A stretch of 64,000 nt of DNA from Bin55 sp964572845 (GTDB lineage: Bacteria; Pseudomonadota; Gammaproteobacteria; Pseudomonadales; Azotimanducaceae). The DNA lies in assembly GCA_964572845.1 (NCBI GenBank), contig CAZNFX010000009.1, forward strand, positions 1-64,000, written 5' to 3'. Positions 16,805-26,318 of this stretch are shown here, piece by piece. Positions within the stretch are counted from its first letter, which is position 1. Each line of letters opens with the position of its first letter. Below the pieces are notes generated by a model. That model worked only from the letters and a program-made list of their open reading frames with translations, had not been told where the DNA came from and did no database searches. A program made the position numbers and the translations under genes.

Positions 16805-17896
16805 ATGAACTTACGTTCCATTTCGGTAGAGCAAAAACGATTGCTGAAACGCGATGGGTATGTGATTGTGGAAGATGCCATTGATCCGGATATTGCAAAT
16901 CGTGCTACGGAACTCATAGACCGCGAGCCAACTCGGATTGTTCATGGAGACAATCCAGCGATCAACGACCTCTACAACAAGTCTTGTCTCCGTGAACTCA
17001 TGCTGGATCTAATGGGTGAGCACACAGCACCTGTTAACGCCCAAGTTGCGGTGACATTGCCCAATTTTGCCGACGCTGTCGTTAGACGAAAGGTTTCCAG
17101 CACGATGCATCCGCAAGCACATGTAGATGGTGGTTGGGCCGGTCTTTGCCCTATGAAGACTAGTGAAATACTTGCCTCTGGCCAGACATTGGCCACTTGG
17201 GGTCAGGACGGAGATCCCAAGTCTATGGGACCTGCAGGAGGAGCACCGCTTTGGCAAGACCAGCAACGTAGACTGGCTCTTGGAACCTACACAGCATTGG
17301 TCGGGGTCTGTCTTAACGACCAACTCGCCCCAGCACAAGGTCAATTTGCTGTTCGCCGAGGTGCTCACGAAGCAGTGGAACAGTTCTTTTGCTATCAGAG
17401 AGATAAAGGTGGACCAATTGGGGGAGGAGGTCCGAATTGGCCGAGACTTCAAGCAGTGGGTGAAGACAACGCCTTTGCAGGAATCATGCCTCCATCCATG
17501 GTCGAGTCCTACCCGCAAACCCGATTCGAAATGGAGGGTTGGCCATGGCCGGAACTTACTCCCGTTCGCATGAAGAGAGGAGATGCTGTGATCGCATTGC
17601 ATTCGCTGCCGCATACCGCAACTCCCAACATAAGCGGTGAACCGCGGATGAATGTGTACTTCAGGATTCGTAGGTTTCGACCTCAAAATCCCTACGAAGG
17701 GGATCGAGTAGTAGGGTGGGGAGTGTCGGACCATCCTGATCGGGCTTTGAATGGAGACTTTCTGGAGTATCCACTGCAATACGATCCATTTGCCACCTCG
17801 ATCGAGCGTATGTGCGACCATTGGAGCGAGTGGGATGGCATGGCCGATCTGGATTGCACGGAACACGAGCTCACCGACTTGACTCTGACAGCGTGA
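16805..17896 (+). CDS. Phytanoyl-CoA dioxygenase (PhyH) family protein
   Basis: A 363-residue Fe(II)/2-oxoglutarate oxygenase homologue, only distantly like the PhyH protein at 1.2 kb. The iron ligands appear as His106 and Asp108 in HPQAHVDGGW, with a distal histidine at 266 or 270 in ALHSLPHTATPN and Arg281 likely binding 2-oxoglutarate. A long insert between residues 115 and 240 is rich in Gly, Pro and Trp. It lies 41 bases after gspM on the same strand and may be read from the gsp operon, although nothing links it to secretion. Substrate unknown; no signal peptide. Confidence 0.8.
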   Translation: MNLRSISVEQKRLLKRDGYVIVEDAIDPDIANRATELIDREPTRIVHGDNPAINDLYNKSCLRELMLDLMGEHTAPVNAQVAVTLPNFADAVVRRKVSSTMHPQAHVDGGWAGLCPMKTSEILASGQTLATWGQDGDPKSMGPAGGAPLWQDQQRRLALGTYTALVGVCLNDQLAPAQGQFAVRRGAHEAVEQFFCYQRDKGGPIGGGGPNWPRLQAVGEDNAFAGIMPPSMVESYPQTRFEMEGWPWPELTPVRMKRGDAVIALHSLPHTATPNISGEPRMNVYFRIRRFRPQNPYEGDRVVGWGVSDHPDRALNGDFLEYPLQYDPFATSIERMCDHWSEWDGMADLDCTEHELTDLTLTA

Positions 17897-18079
17897 ACTA
17901 AACGGCAAATACAGGGAAACTTCAAAGCTGTAGATAGTCCCTGAGTACGCGACCGGTGGAGATGGCAATCCGATTACCAATACACTCATCAGTAGATTTG
18001 ATTCTGCAGGACGGGTTTCTACCCACCTACACAACTAATCGAGTCAACTCTTAGTGTTCTTCTTGGGAGTTCTTCGCCA

Positions 18080-19288
18080 ATGGAAAAGACGTTCTTGCAG
18101 CAATTGGTCTCAAAGTCGGGCAAGATTGGCTTGGTTCTCTCGATTATTGTCTGTCTTGCACTATCGGGATGTGCAACTCTCGATGACGTTCCACTAGCTC
18201 TGCTTGAACCCATTTGTCACCATGCCGACGCTGACGATGGTTGTTGGATGTCCCTTGAAAACGATTCTGATTGCCATTTTTGGTACGTGGAGAAGCCCCT
18301 GACTAATGAAGCGGCTTCTCTTGAAGGAGACTATGAGTGCAAACTGGGCTTAATTTCTGGCACAGGGACTCTAACGATTCGCCGCACCATTAGCGGAGAA
18401 GAGCAAATGCATACGATGACGGTGCCCTTTGATAAAGGGAAAGCTCACGGACTTGCAACAATCAACGACTTTCAAGGAGTTATCGAAGAAGGACTCTACG
18501 AAATGGGCTTGCGGCATGGACACTGGCAGACCGAACATCCGAATGGACATCGGATGGAAGGAACCTACAAAAATGGCCGAATGTACGGGAACTTCGTTAT
18601 TTCGCTTCCAACAGGATTTCGCGCCGAGGGTCCGTTTATTGAGGAGATAAGGCAAGGTTACTGGACAATAGATCATCCTGATGGGTCACGTCACGAAGGC
18701 AATTACAAGGACGGTATGAGGGATGGAAAATGGATAGTCACGCTTGCTGATGGTACTCGCAACGAAGGAATCTATTCATTTGATCGGCGCCATGGCGATT
18801 GGGTCATTGTCCAACCTGACGGTACCACATCAAAGGGAGCTTTCAATCTGGGCAGACGCGATGGGAACTGGATAATCGAATACGGTGACGGTTCAGTGTC
18901 TGAAGGTTCCTACACAAACGGTCTGAAGCACGGTAAATGGACGACCATGTTTGTAGACGGCAGCCGAAACGACGGCGAGTACGTAAACGGTATACAGCAA
19001 GGCCACTGGTCGTTCAAGTTTCCCAACGGTGGAACCGCAAGCGGCAAGCTCGTCGATGGCAAACATCATGGCAAGTGGGTATTCGAGAGCCCAGATGGTG
19101 TTCCAGCTGAAGGAACTTTTGTAGACGGCCAGCGCCAAGGACATTGGGACGAACCGCACCACGGTTCGGGTGGCGGACGGTGGAAGGGTTCATACGAGAA
19201 CGACCAAAGGCAGGGAACCTGGACGATCACATTTGAAGATGGCACCACCAAGGAAGTGGAATTTGCCAATGGGGAAATGAAGGAATAG
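18080..19288 (+). CDS. Lipoprotein of about eleven MORN-like repeats
   Basis: A 402-residue predicted lipoprotein. The N-terminus has a hydrophobic signal (VLSIIVCLALSGC) with the lipid-anchored Cys at 31. From about residue 138 to the end it is built of roughly eleven repeats of 23-24 residues with the core G-x-Y-x-x-G-x-x-x-G-x-W, for example GNYKDGMRDGKW and GSYTNGLKHGKW. Such MORN-like sheets occur in YwqK-type and other envelope proteins, usually as binding surfaces. Asp/Gly-rich turns (PDGSRHEG) join the strands. There is no partner gene in the same operon. Function unknown; the repeat and lipobox are directly visible. Confidence 0.85.
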   Translation: MEKTFLQQLVSKSGKIGLVLSIIVCLALSGCATLDDVPLALLEPICHHADADDGCWMSLENDSDCHFWYVEKPLTNEAASLEGDYECKLGLISGTGTLTIRRTISGEEQMHTMTVPFDKGKAHGLATINDFQGVIEEGLYEMGLRHGHWQTEHPNGHRMEGTYKNGRMYGNFVISLPTGFRAEGPFIEEIRQGYWTIDHPDGSRHEGNYKDGMRDGKWIVTLADGTRNEGIYSFDRRHGDWVIVQPDGTTSKGAFNLGRRDGNWIIEYGDGSVSEGSYTNGLKHGKWTTMFVDGSRNDGEYVNGIQQGHWSFKFPNGGTASGKLVDGKHHGKWVFESPDGVPAEGTFVDGQRQGHWDEPHHGSGGGRWKGSYENDQRQGTWTITFEDGTTKEVEFANGEMKE

Positions 19289-19465
19289 GACGAGGGGTTG
19301 TCTCGTTCGCCTCGCCTAAAATCGGCTCTACGAAACTACCAATCGTTACTTCATTGGCAACTGAGGCTGCTCAAATGGACGATCTACTACTTGGACTAGT
19401 CCAAGTCTGCTTGAATTGCGTCGCAGTTAACTCTTTGCGATTTAACTAACGGATCACATTCAGAC

Positions 19466-21433
19466 TTACGCGACGTAGCGAGCAGCTTGAGTCCGGAACA
19501 TCTTCGCATACTTGCCGTTCATGGCTAGCAATTCCTCATGTGGGCCGACTTCTATGGCTTCGCCGTTCTCAATTACAACGATGATATCGGCCATACGCAC
19601 TGTCGAAAATCGATGTGAGATGAACACAACGGTCTTGTCTTTGGTCAGCTCAGAGAACTTTTCGTAGAGTTGATGCTCCTTTAAGGCATCGAGTGCAGCA
19701 GTCGGCTCATCCAAGATCAAGACTTGAGCGGGGCTCATGAACGCGCGGGAAATTGCCAAGTGCTGCCATTCCCCTCCGGATAGATCCACACCGTCGTCAA
19801 ATCGTTTCCCAAGGATGGTGTCGTATCCTTCGGGAAGCGCTTCGATTGTTTCGTGGCTCCCTCCTTGAATAGCGGCGTCCTTTATTCTCTCGAAGTCATC
19901 TACGTGGGATACATTGCCCAGGCCAATATTGAGAGAGGCAGCAAGGTCATACCTAGAGAAATCTTGGAAAACAACACTAATGTTGTCGCGTACATGCTTT
20001 AGATCGTATTCCCGCATATCGATGCCATCTACTAGCACACTGCCTTCGCTTGGATCGTAAAGTCGAGTAAGAAGCTTGATGATCGTTGTTTTGCCTGCCC
20101 CGTTTAGCCCGACAATGGCGATCTTTCCATTTGCGGGCACGGTAAAAGACACCTTGTTGAGTATTTGTACATCATTCAATGGATAGGTAAAGCAGACATC
20201 CCTAAATTCAATACCCTTGCGAATCTTGTAGGGGAACGGCAAGGGATTCTTGGATCGGGGCGGCTCAAGAGCTCCTTCGATGGACTTGGGATCAAGATCG
20301 ATGAACTGAAAGAATCGCGTTACAAACAACGAGTTGCGGTAGAAGCGTCCGGCGCCACGAATCAATCCTGCAAGTTGCTGCCTGCTTTGTTGAGATGCCA
20401 TGAACACAATCAGCAAGTCGCCAGCAGAAATATCACCTGAGACTGTCTGCATTACGGCATACGTCCATATGCCTGCAACCCCGACTAAGGCCAAGATGCT
20501 CAGTATTGACTGCACCTTCATTTCCGAAATGATCAGCGACTGATAGCCTTCAATGTAAATGTTGCGAAAGTAGTGAAACTGTTGTATGAAGTAGTCCTTT
20601 AGGCTAAATACGCGGACCTCTTTAGCGTTGTAACGGTTAGTGACGATGTCGGAAAGGTAGAAGGACATTCGATTGTTGCGAATTAGGTCTGCGTCAAACG
20701 TGTAGTAGCGTCTGGCGTATTTGGCTTGTACAACTACGTCAGGTAGCGTCGTTACAACTAGTACAAGAATTGCAAGAGGATGTAGGACAAGTAGCAAACT
20801 GACAGTCACAGAGAGTTGCAGGAACTGCTGAATCAAGGTCAACGTGCCAAAACAACTGGAATAGAGCTGCCACATCTGGTCTCGTGCGTGGTGCAGTTGA
20901 TCGTAGAAACGTGGCGATTCGAAGAAGGCCAAATCCAAGTTGCCGGCTGTTTCGAGCAACATGCTCTGACCTTTCAGGCGAACCCGTTCTTGCAGCAGAG
21001 TCTGTAACACGCCGCTAATCGCTCCAAAGAGCATTTGGCTCGTCCAAAGCCCAAATATGACGAGGAGCAGAGGAAGCACTGCAGTCCATGCAGCATTCGC
21101 GCGAAGCGCAGCCTCTGCCGAGTCGATAATCGCCCCTTGCATCCAGATTATGGCTGGAGGAATCAACGCCGCGCCAAGCATTAGTGTCGCAATTGTGAGG
21201 AGTAGAGTAGGCGAGGTGTCCCAGAGGAATTTGAATACTCGTGGTATTACGAGAAAGACATCCCTTAACGCTTGACGAAAGTCCTCTTCGCCGGGTCTGA
21301 ACTCACGGTGAGCAGACTGGCCAATGTTGCGATCGGTGGGTTTTGCTCGTCGTTGCGACCTACCAATCCGTTCGCGTCTACTTACTTGGGGTCGTTCGAT
21401 TGCTCTGGCTCGCGGGGGGTTCCGCGTTCCAAG
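19466..21433 (-). CDS. ABC exporter, fused membrane and ATPase domains
   Basis: A half-size ABC exporter, membrane domain followed by ATPase. The ATPase has Walker A GLNGAGKTT, Q-loop VFQDFSRYD, signature LSGGEWQ, Walker B VLILDEPTAALD and the H-loop SHR, all intact. The first ATG (21181) would remove the first membrane helix. In-frame sequence upstream continues as plausible family protein (EEDFRQALRDVFLVIPRVFKF) and reaches TTG 21433 or GTG 21457 and 21472; none has a Shine-Dalgarno, and the most upstream part is oddly arginine-rich. The start is therefore uncertain. It is co-directional with and downstream of an ATP-grasp gene, which hints at export of a peptide-like product. Substrate unknown. 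Confidence 0.85.
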   Translation of the reverse strand, partial: LGTRNPPRARAIERPQVSRRERIGRSQRRAKPTDRNIGQSAHREFRPGEEDFRQALRDVFLVIPRVFKFLWDTSPTLLLTIATLMLGAALIPPAIIWMQGAIIDSAEAALRANAAWTAVLPLLLVIFGLWTSQMLFGAISGVLQTLLQERVRLKGQSMLLETAGNLDLAFFESPRFYDQLHHARDQMWQLYSSCFGTLTLIQQFLQLSVTVSLLLVLHPLAILVLVVTTLPDVVVQAKYARRYYTFDADLIRNNRMSFYLSDIVTNRYNAKEVRVFSLKDYFIQQFHYFRNIYIEGYQSLIISEMKVQSILSILALVGVAGIWTYAVMQTVSGDISAGDLLIVFMASQQSRQQLAGLIRGAGRFYRNSLFVTRFFQFIDLDPKSIEGALEPPRSKNPLPFPYKIRKGIEFRDVCFTYPLNDVQILNKVSFTVPANGKIAIVGLNGAGKTTIIKLLTRLYDPSEGSVLVDGIDMREYDLKHVRDNISVVFQDFSRYDLAASLNIGLGNVSHVDDFERIKDAAIQGGSHETIEALPEGYDTILGKRFDDGVDLSGGEWQHLAISRAFMSPAQVLILDEPTAALDALKEHQLYEKFSELTKDKTVVFISHRFSTVRMADIIVVIENGEAIEVGPHEELLAMNGKYAKMFRTQAARYVA

Positions 21434-21714
21434 CAGCAGGACGCGGAATGCAACACTGGTACCAATTGCACGCGGGTCTTGGTCAGCGTCGTAGTTATAT
21501 GTTAGATGTCCTCTTTATTAAGTTTAACAAATCAGTTGTGGATGTCAAATGCGACATGTGCCACGACTGGCACCGAAAGTTAGCTCTTGTGCCCTCAATA
21601 TAGGAGTCTGAACTCTGAAACCTTGATTGATTGGGCTTTTTCGACCGCTAGAGCAACTACTCGGGTCTTTATCGCCTGACGCAACAAAACCGGCGAGTTT
21701 AGCTAAGTCTCTTC

Positions 21715-23154
21715 CTAGATGTTGGGACCTTTTCGTTCGTCGATGGCACACTCGAGCTCACCGAATCCCGTATCAAATCGATGGTCGCAGTAGCGCAAGG
21801 CGCGAACCATTTCTGGCGCAATCAGCATTCCCACCCTCTTTTGTGATTCGGCTATTCGCACGAAGATGATGCCACCAACAGGGCTGGGTCCACATGTTAG
21901 ATAGACCACCGGGGTTTCGTCGGTGTTCGCCTCGCGGAACTCTCTGCCATCCCGCACTAACCCAACTTCCGTTGTATCGTCAAATCTGCGCGAAGTTACG
22001 ACATGGCCACCAAAGACACGATTAGAGTCAGCACTTTCAACGATTGCTTGTTCCAGCTGACTTGGCCTGTAATTCAGAGGTTCGTTTTCCATTACTGACC
22101 AGCACAAAGGAATGAATGGAAGATCCGGCAATCCTCTTGTCAATGCACCAAACCCTCCCGACATTCTTGGATTGAGTTCGGTAGGCCGGTATCCCGATTT
22201 AGTGAGGACTCCGTCAATCGAAAAGGGGCCCCTATAGTCAACGCTCTCTCGCAGTACGCTGCCCACGTTTCGAGCTATGCGTCTCATCTCGATTCGGTCA
22301 AGGCTGTTGGGATCGTATGAGGTCGAACATCCAGCCCAAAGGAACTGGTTTCGGTTCTTGAACCTAAGAGTAATGAGTTCAACTGGACGAAACACGGCTA
22401 TGTCATTGGGAAATACAACCCCATGGATACTCATGGGAATTCCTTCCAAAAACGGTGCGATTCGGACACTGTCGGCAAATTCACTCATCTCACTAACCAA
22501 CTCGCCTGCGTTTTTCACACATTTGAGCCAGCGCAATCCCGTCGACCCTCCGTGAACTCCTTCTCGGTTGTCTGCTGACCAGACGGTGCCCAATCCTGAG
22601 TCAAGACTGTTGGCAGTCTCTGCCAAGCCCGAGTCTCGGAGGCCGACGATCCTCGAGTCAGTATGTTCAATTCCCGCATGGTCCCAGAAACTGTCAATGG
22701 TTGTCTTGTCTTCGAGCGCTGTCCATTCTGGCTTGCGTCGTCCGTACTTGGTTCTTCCCAAAATCTGAGAAAGTTCCCCCAACATCGCCGCACACACCCA
22801 TCGTGCCTCGTTGTCTGGGTCCCATTTTTGAATTTTCTCCTGTGCAGCTTTCGGCAAGTTCGAGAGCAAATTCTCAAAACGACGTGCTGTGTCGATGATC
22901 GTTGCTCCACGTATGTACAAGGAACAGACTTCAGCGTTGCTGGGCGGTCGGGCTTTAGTTGTTCCTTTATTGCCAACAAGGAGAAATGGTGACGCAGCTC
23001 CTAGCTCCGCAAGGACAGACGTGAGGTGCAAAACGGCTGCGTCTACTTCTGAGACATGAAGCAGTTTGCGATTTCGGTAGATTGGTTGCAACAATCGACG
23101 GTAGTACGCCACGACTTCGCTATGGTTTCCGGTAGACATGAGTAGTGTTTCCAA
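21715..23154 (-). CDS. ATP-grasp family ligase-like protein
   Basis: A 479-residue protein that I assign to the ATP-grasp superfamily, enzymes that activate a carboxylate as an acyl phosphate and join it to an amine or other nucleophile. Supporting features are a central glycine-rich loop (REGVHGGSTGLRWL, about residue 205) followed by strands, and the C-terminal metal-binding motif PTELNPRMSGGFGAL near residue 325. The start is TTG 23154 or, perhaps better, ATG 23139. No close relative comes to mind and the lysine ligands are not obvious, so the subfamily is open. It lies upstream of an ABC exporter on the same strand, a pairing seen in small-peptide biosynthesis clusters. Confidence 0.65.
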   Translation of the reverse strand: METLLMSTGNHSEVVAYYRRLLQPIYRNRKLLHVSEVDAAVLHLTSVLAELGAASPFLLVGNKGTTKARPPSNAEVCSLYIRGATIIDTARRFENLLSNLPKAAQEKIQKWDPDNEARWVCAAMLGELSQILGRTKYGRRKPEWTALEDKTTIDSFWDHAGIEHTDSRIVGLRDSGLAETANSLDSGLGTVWSADNREGVHGGSTGLRWLKCVKNAGELVSEMSEFADSVRIAPFLEGIPMSIHGVVFPNDIAVFRPVELITLRFKNRNQFLWAGCSTSYDPNSLDRIEMRRIARNVGSVLRESVDYRGPFSIDGVLTKSGYRPTELNPRMSGGFGALTRGLPDLPFIPLCWSVMENEPLNYRPSQLEQAIVESADSNRVFGGHVVTSRRFDDTTEVGLVRDGREFREANTDETPVVYLTCGPSPVGGIIFVRIAESQKRVGMLIAPEMVRALRYCDHRFDTGFGELECAIDERKGPNI

Positions 23155-23399
23155 TGCGGTTCGGTCGGTGGAGAATTGCTGGCGGCGAAAGGTGAGCTAA
23201 GTGAGACTAGATATACAGGCCTAAGTTCAGTCAGTCTGCTCGCATGAATTTCTCCTATGGCGACGAGATTGGAGTCGCTGCGAGAGAGAAAGAAATCCAG
23301 CTGCTCGGAAAGAACTTGGCGAGCGCCACAATTAGTAACCATATGTACGGATAGGGCATCTAGGCTTTCAGTAGAGGGTGCTTTGTATCGGAGGAAGGC

Positions 23400-25475
23400 A
23401 TGAGTACTTTGGCAAAGGGACGAATTCGTTCAATTGGATTGATCTCGTTTGGTGTTGTTGTCGGAGCGGCGTTTGCAGGATTGTTAACGTTTGTACTCTT
23501 GAACAATGACGCGAAAGAACCTACAGATCAATTCTCTCGCATTGATTCAATACTCGCTTCAAAGCAGAATGAACCAAGCATAGCGAACTCTGGAACCGCA
23601 AGCCAATCGTCAGTCGACGGACTAATCGGCATTTCCCAAATCGAAAGCCATTTCGCCAGACAGACAGCTCTCTTTAATCAGGTTCAGCAAGCCGGCAGGT
23701 CCCAACTTCTGGATTTATTGGAACAAGCCGAAGAGCTAGCTTCATCCAACGAACGTGAATATGCAGTCGAAGCTATAGTCCGGCGTTGGGCCGCTCTTGA
23801 TCCCAAGAGTGCATTGTCATACGTTGATGAATTGTTACCCAGTCAACGCACAGTCCTGACCTCGACCGTGTTTGGGGAGTGGTCGTCATCCAACTTGGAC
23901 GATGCTGTTGGCTATGCTAAATCGTTGAACGACCAGCAAAAACTCGCGGCATTGCAAGGGATTTTGGAGGTACGTGATGACCTGTCAGAGGATCTTCAAC
24001 GTGAGGTCGCAAAGCAGCTCGGAAACGAGCAATATGCCATTTCGCTCAAAGGAGAGGCGGCCGTTTCCAAGTCTATAGACGATCCAGACAAAGCTTGGAA
24101 CGCGCTAATAGCGGACGACCACGAAGACATTGGGCAGCTAGAGTCTTTTTTGAAGGTCGCCAAGACGTTGATCGATCAACAGGGAGTAAGAGCGCTCAAT
24201 CAAATCAACAACTCTCTCATTGAAAAGAGCACACGCAACGCCATCCTGCTTTCTGTCCTGCACAATGCTGCTCAGCGTGATCCCGAAGGAGCCTTTCAGG
24301 AAGCTATGTTCCTGGATCGGGATGCACAAGAATTAGCTCTACCTGCAATCATCGAAGTATGGGCGACAGTTGATCCAATGGTCGCTTTCGCTGCCGTGTC
24401 CAACCTCAACAAGAGCAGTCTGCGTGCAAGTCTGCAAGAATCGCTAATAGCCGCTTGGGCGAAAAATGATCCCCAAGATGTATTTGACAATCTCGAATTC
24501 TTGCCGGAGAGACTGCGGGCAGAAGGTGAAGAACAAGCAATGCTAGCCATAGCCCGTTCCACCCCTGCGGATGCCGTTCAATTCCTGAGCACTATGGAGG
24601 ACATGACGAGAAAGCGCGAACTTGCTAGGACGATCGCCATGAATTGGGCACAGCTTGATGTCTACGAAGCGCTCGATTGGGCAACTTCCTCACAACTCAC
24701 CGACGAGAGGATGCGAATGGATGTACTTTCAATCGTGTTGTCAGAGCTAGCTGTCAAAGACCCAGACTTAGCTTTTCAGACTGCGTTGAATCAGCCAATG
24801 GGTAGGAACGCTAGAGGATTCGAGCGAGGATTGGAGGCTGACGTCATCGAGCAAGTCGCAAAGATCGACCTCAATAGAGCAATGCAAATGTTAGATCTCG
24901 TTCGCGAAGGTTATACACAGCTCGATGCCTATAGGGCCGTCGGAAGGGAGTTAGTCCTAAACGCAGAATACGATCAAGCGCTCAGTTTGGGACAGCGGTT
25001 GCCCGAAGACCATCGAAAAAGCTACTTCAATGCGGTACTTTCCCTGTGGGCTCGTGAGGAGCCAGAGCAAATGTTCGAGTCAATCGCAAGCATTAGCTCA
25101 CCTGAGCTAAAGACACAAGCGGCTATCAATCTGCTTACCCAAAATGCGCTACACGCAAAGGTGTTAGACGACGACCAGGTGAAGGAACTGACTGCACATC
25201 TAGGCGGGAACACGTTCATTCAATTGGGCGATGGAGACGTCATGGTGACTAGTCGTGTCATTACGCCTGGCGAGATGGTTCATATTCCAGCTTCCGACAA
25301 CGTTTCTTCCGTACAGGGCGAGGCCCTCACGAGAGCATTGGAAACAGCTATCACGGGTTTAGGTAGTGGTCTGGAATCAGCTATCACAGATGCTATAGGT
25401 GACGTCGTCAGTGGAGAAACCACAGTCATAAAGAGTATCGAAATTCAGAAAGGCGAAGAAGAGGATTCTGAGTAG
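23400..25475 (+). CDS. Membrane-anchored helical-repeat protein (paralogue 1)
   Basis: A 691-residue protein with one N-terminal membrane segment at about 12-35 and the rest probably periplasmic. From residue 100 on it is a run of helical repeats of about 30-35 residues, each with a W-A-x-x-D-P-x-x-A-L-like core (RRWAALDPKSALSY, IEVWATVDPMVAFA, MNWAQLDVYEALDW). It is paralogous to the protein at 29.7 kb: both have VFGEW, a DDAV/NDAV-AK segment, then KLAAL-GILE-RDDLS. The C-terminal 90 residues are unique, ending in an acidic tail. The start ATG is preceded by GGAGGAAGGC, a strong ribosome site. The family resembles HEAT/TPR-like solenoids; function unknown. Confidence 0.75.
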   Translation: MSTLAKGRIRSIGLISFGVVVGAAFAGLLTFVLLNNDAKEPTDQFSRIDSILASKQNEPSIANSGTASQSSVDGLIGISQIESHFARQTALFNQVQQAGRSQLLDLLEQAEELASSNEREYAVEAIVRRWAALDPKSALSYVDELLPSQRTVLTSTVFGEWSSSNLDDAVGYAKSLNDQQKLAALQGILEVRDDLSEDLQREVAKQLGNEQYAISLKGEAAVSKSIDDPDKAWNALIADDHEDIGQLESFLKVAKTLIDQQGVRALNQINNSLIEKSTRNAILLSVLHNAAQRDPEGAFQEAMFLDRDAQELALPAIIEVWATVDPMVAFAAVSNLNKSSLRASLQESLIAAWAKNDPQDVFDNLEFLPERLRAEGEEQAMLAIARSTPADAVQFLSTMEDMTRKRELARTIAMNWAQLDVYEALDWATSSQLTDERMRMDVLSIVLSELAVKDPDLAFQTALNQPMGRNARGFERGLEADVIEQVAKIDLNRAMQMLDLVREGYTQLDAYRAVGRELVLNAEYDQALSLGQRLPEDHRKSYFNAVLSLWAREEPEQMFESIASISSPELKTQAAINLLTQNALHAKVLDDDQVKELTAHLGGNTFIQLGDGDVMVTSRVITPGEMVHIPASDNVSSVQGEALTRALETAITGLGSGLESAITDAIGDVVSGETTVIKSIEIQKGEEEDSE

Positions 25476-25642
25476 CCCAGAACTTCAATCAGAGTCCCTT
25501 AGGCTGGGCGCGTTGGTCCAGGTGGCCGCGCGTCCGGTCTTTAGCATGAATTGACCGTGTGGACAGGAAAACGGTCGTACTCCTACTTCACGACGACACA
25601 TGCAATAGAATCGATTCAGTTCCATGTGGGCACAAGAGTGTT

Positions 25643-26029
25643 ATGAGTATTGATCGTCAGCTACATCAAATAGGAATAGCCGTTAGCGACATGGATGCTG
25701 CAGTAGCGTTCTACAGAGACTTGCTTGGTTTATCGCTGATTCATCGATTTGCCGCTGGAGTGCGCCTTGCATTCTTTGACATGGGGGGACCGAGATTAAT
25801 GGTCGAGGAGAGCAACGAGACGAGTTCTCAGTCGCTGTTCTACCTATATTTTGATGACTTGGAGCGGACGATCCATGAATTAAAAACAGCCGGTGTCGAA
25901 ATTCTTGAGGACATTCGTCGCGTATACAAGGACGATGCAGGTCTCTTCGGTGACGCAGGTCAATCCGAGTATTTGGCCTTCATACTTGATCCAAGCGGCA
26001 ATAAGGTAGGACTAATGAACCGCATGTAA
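25643..26029 (+). CDS. VOC-superfamily (glyoxalase-like) protein
   Basis: A 128-residue single-domain protein of the vicinal oxygen chelate fold. The opening QLHQIGIAVSDMDAAVAFYRDLLGL and the closing ILDPSGNKVGLM are diagnostic. Metal ligands would be His in the first strand (residue 7) and Glu in the middle and end regions; only some are clear, so catalytic type (lyase, dioxygenase, epimerase) cannot be named. I chose ATG 25643 because the frame upstream to 25559 shows no homology. It stands between a helical-repeat gene and a TlpA-like gene, with no overlap with either. Confidence 0.8.
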   Translation: MSIDRQLHQIGIAVSDMDAAVAFYRDLLGLSLIHRFAAGVRLAFFDMGGPRLMVEESNETSSQSLFYLYFDDLERTIHELKTAGVEILEDIRRVYKDDAGLFGDAGQSEYLAFILDPSGNKVGLMNRM

Positions 26030-26318
26030 ACACGGTTCAAACAGTCGTTGACACTTTCATGTCTCTTGCGTTGTGGCCTAAATCGAATAGAGACTTGAAA
26101 AGAAGCAATTTCCGCCCAGACTGAAGTCACGACCGTCCCTTGCTCAAATGACAACAAAATCTCCACCGACTTCGTCGCGTAGTATTGAAGTTGAATATCT
26201 CCTACGGTTTACAAACGATGAGAACTGTCAAACTGTTTAATTTGGACAACCCGTGTAACTGTATGCCAATTACTTCAATCTAGTCTTCTCGAGGGGCAAA
26301 GCAAAAGGGGACGTATAT

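Noticed and set aside
23043..23342. Reverse 99-residue frame overlapping the start of the ATP-grasp gene
   Set aside because: Overlaps more than 100 bases of a better gene, has mixed low-complexity composition and no family resemblance.
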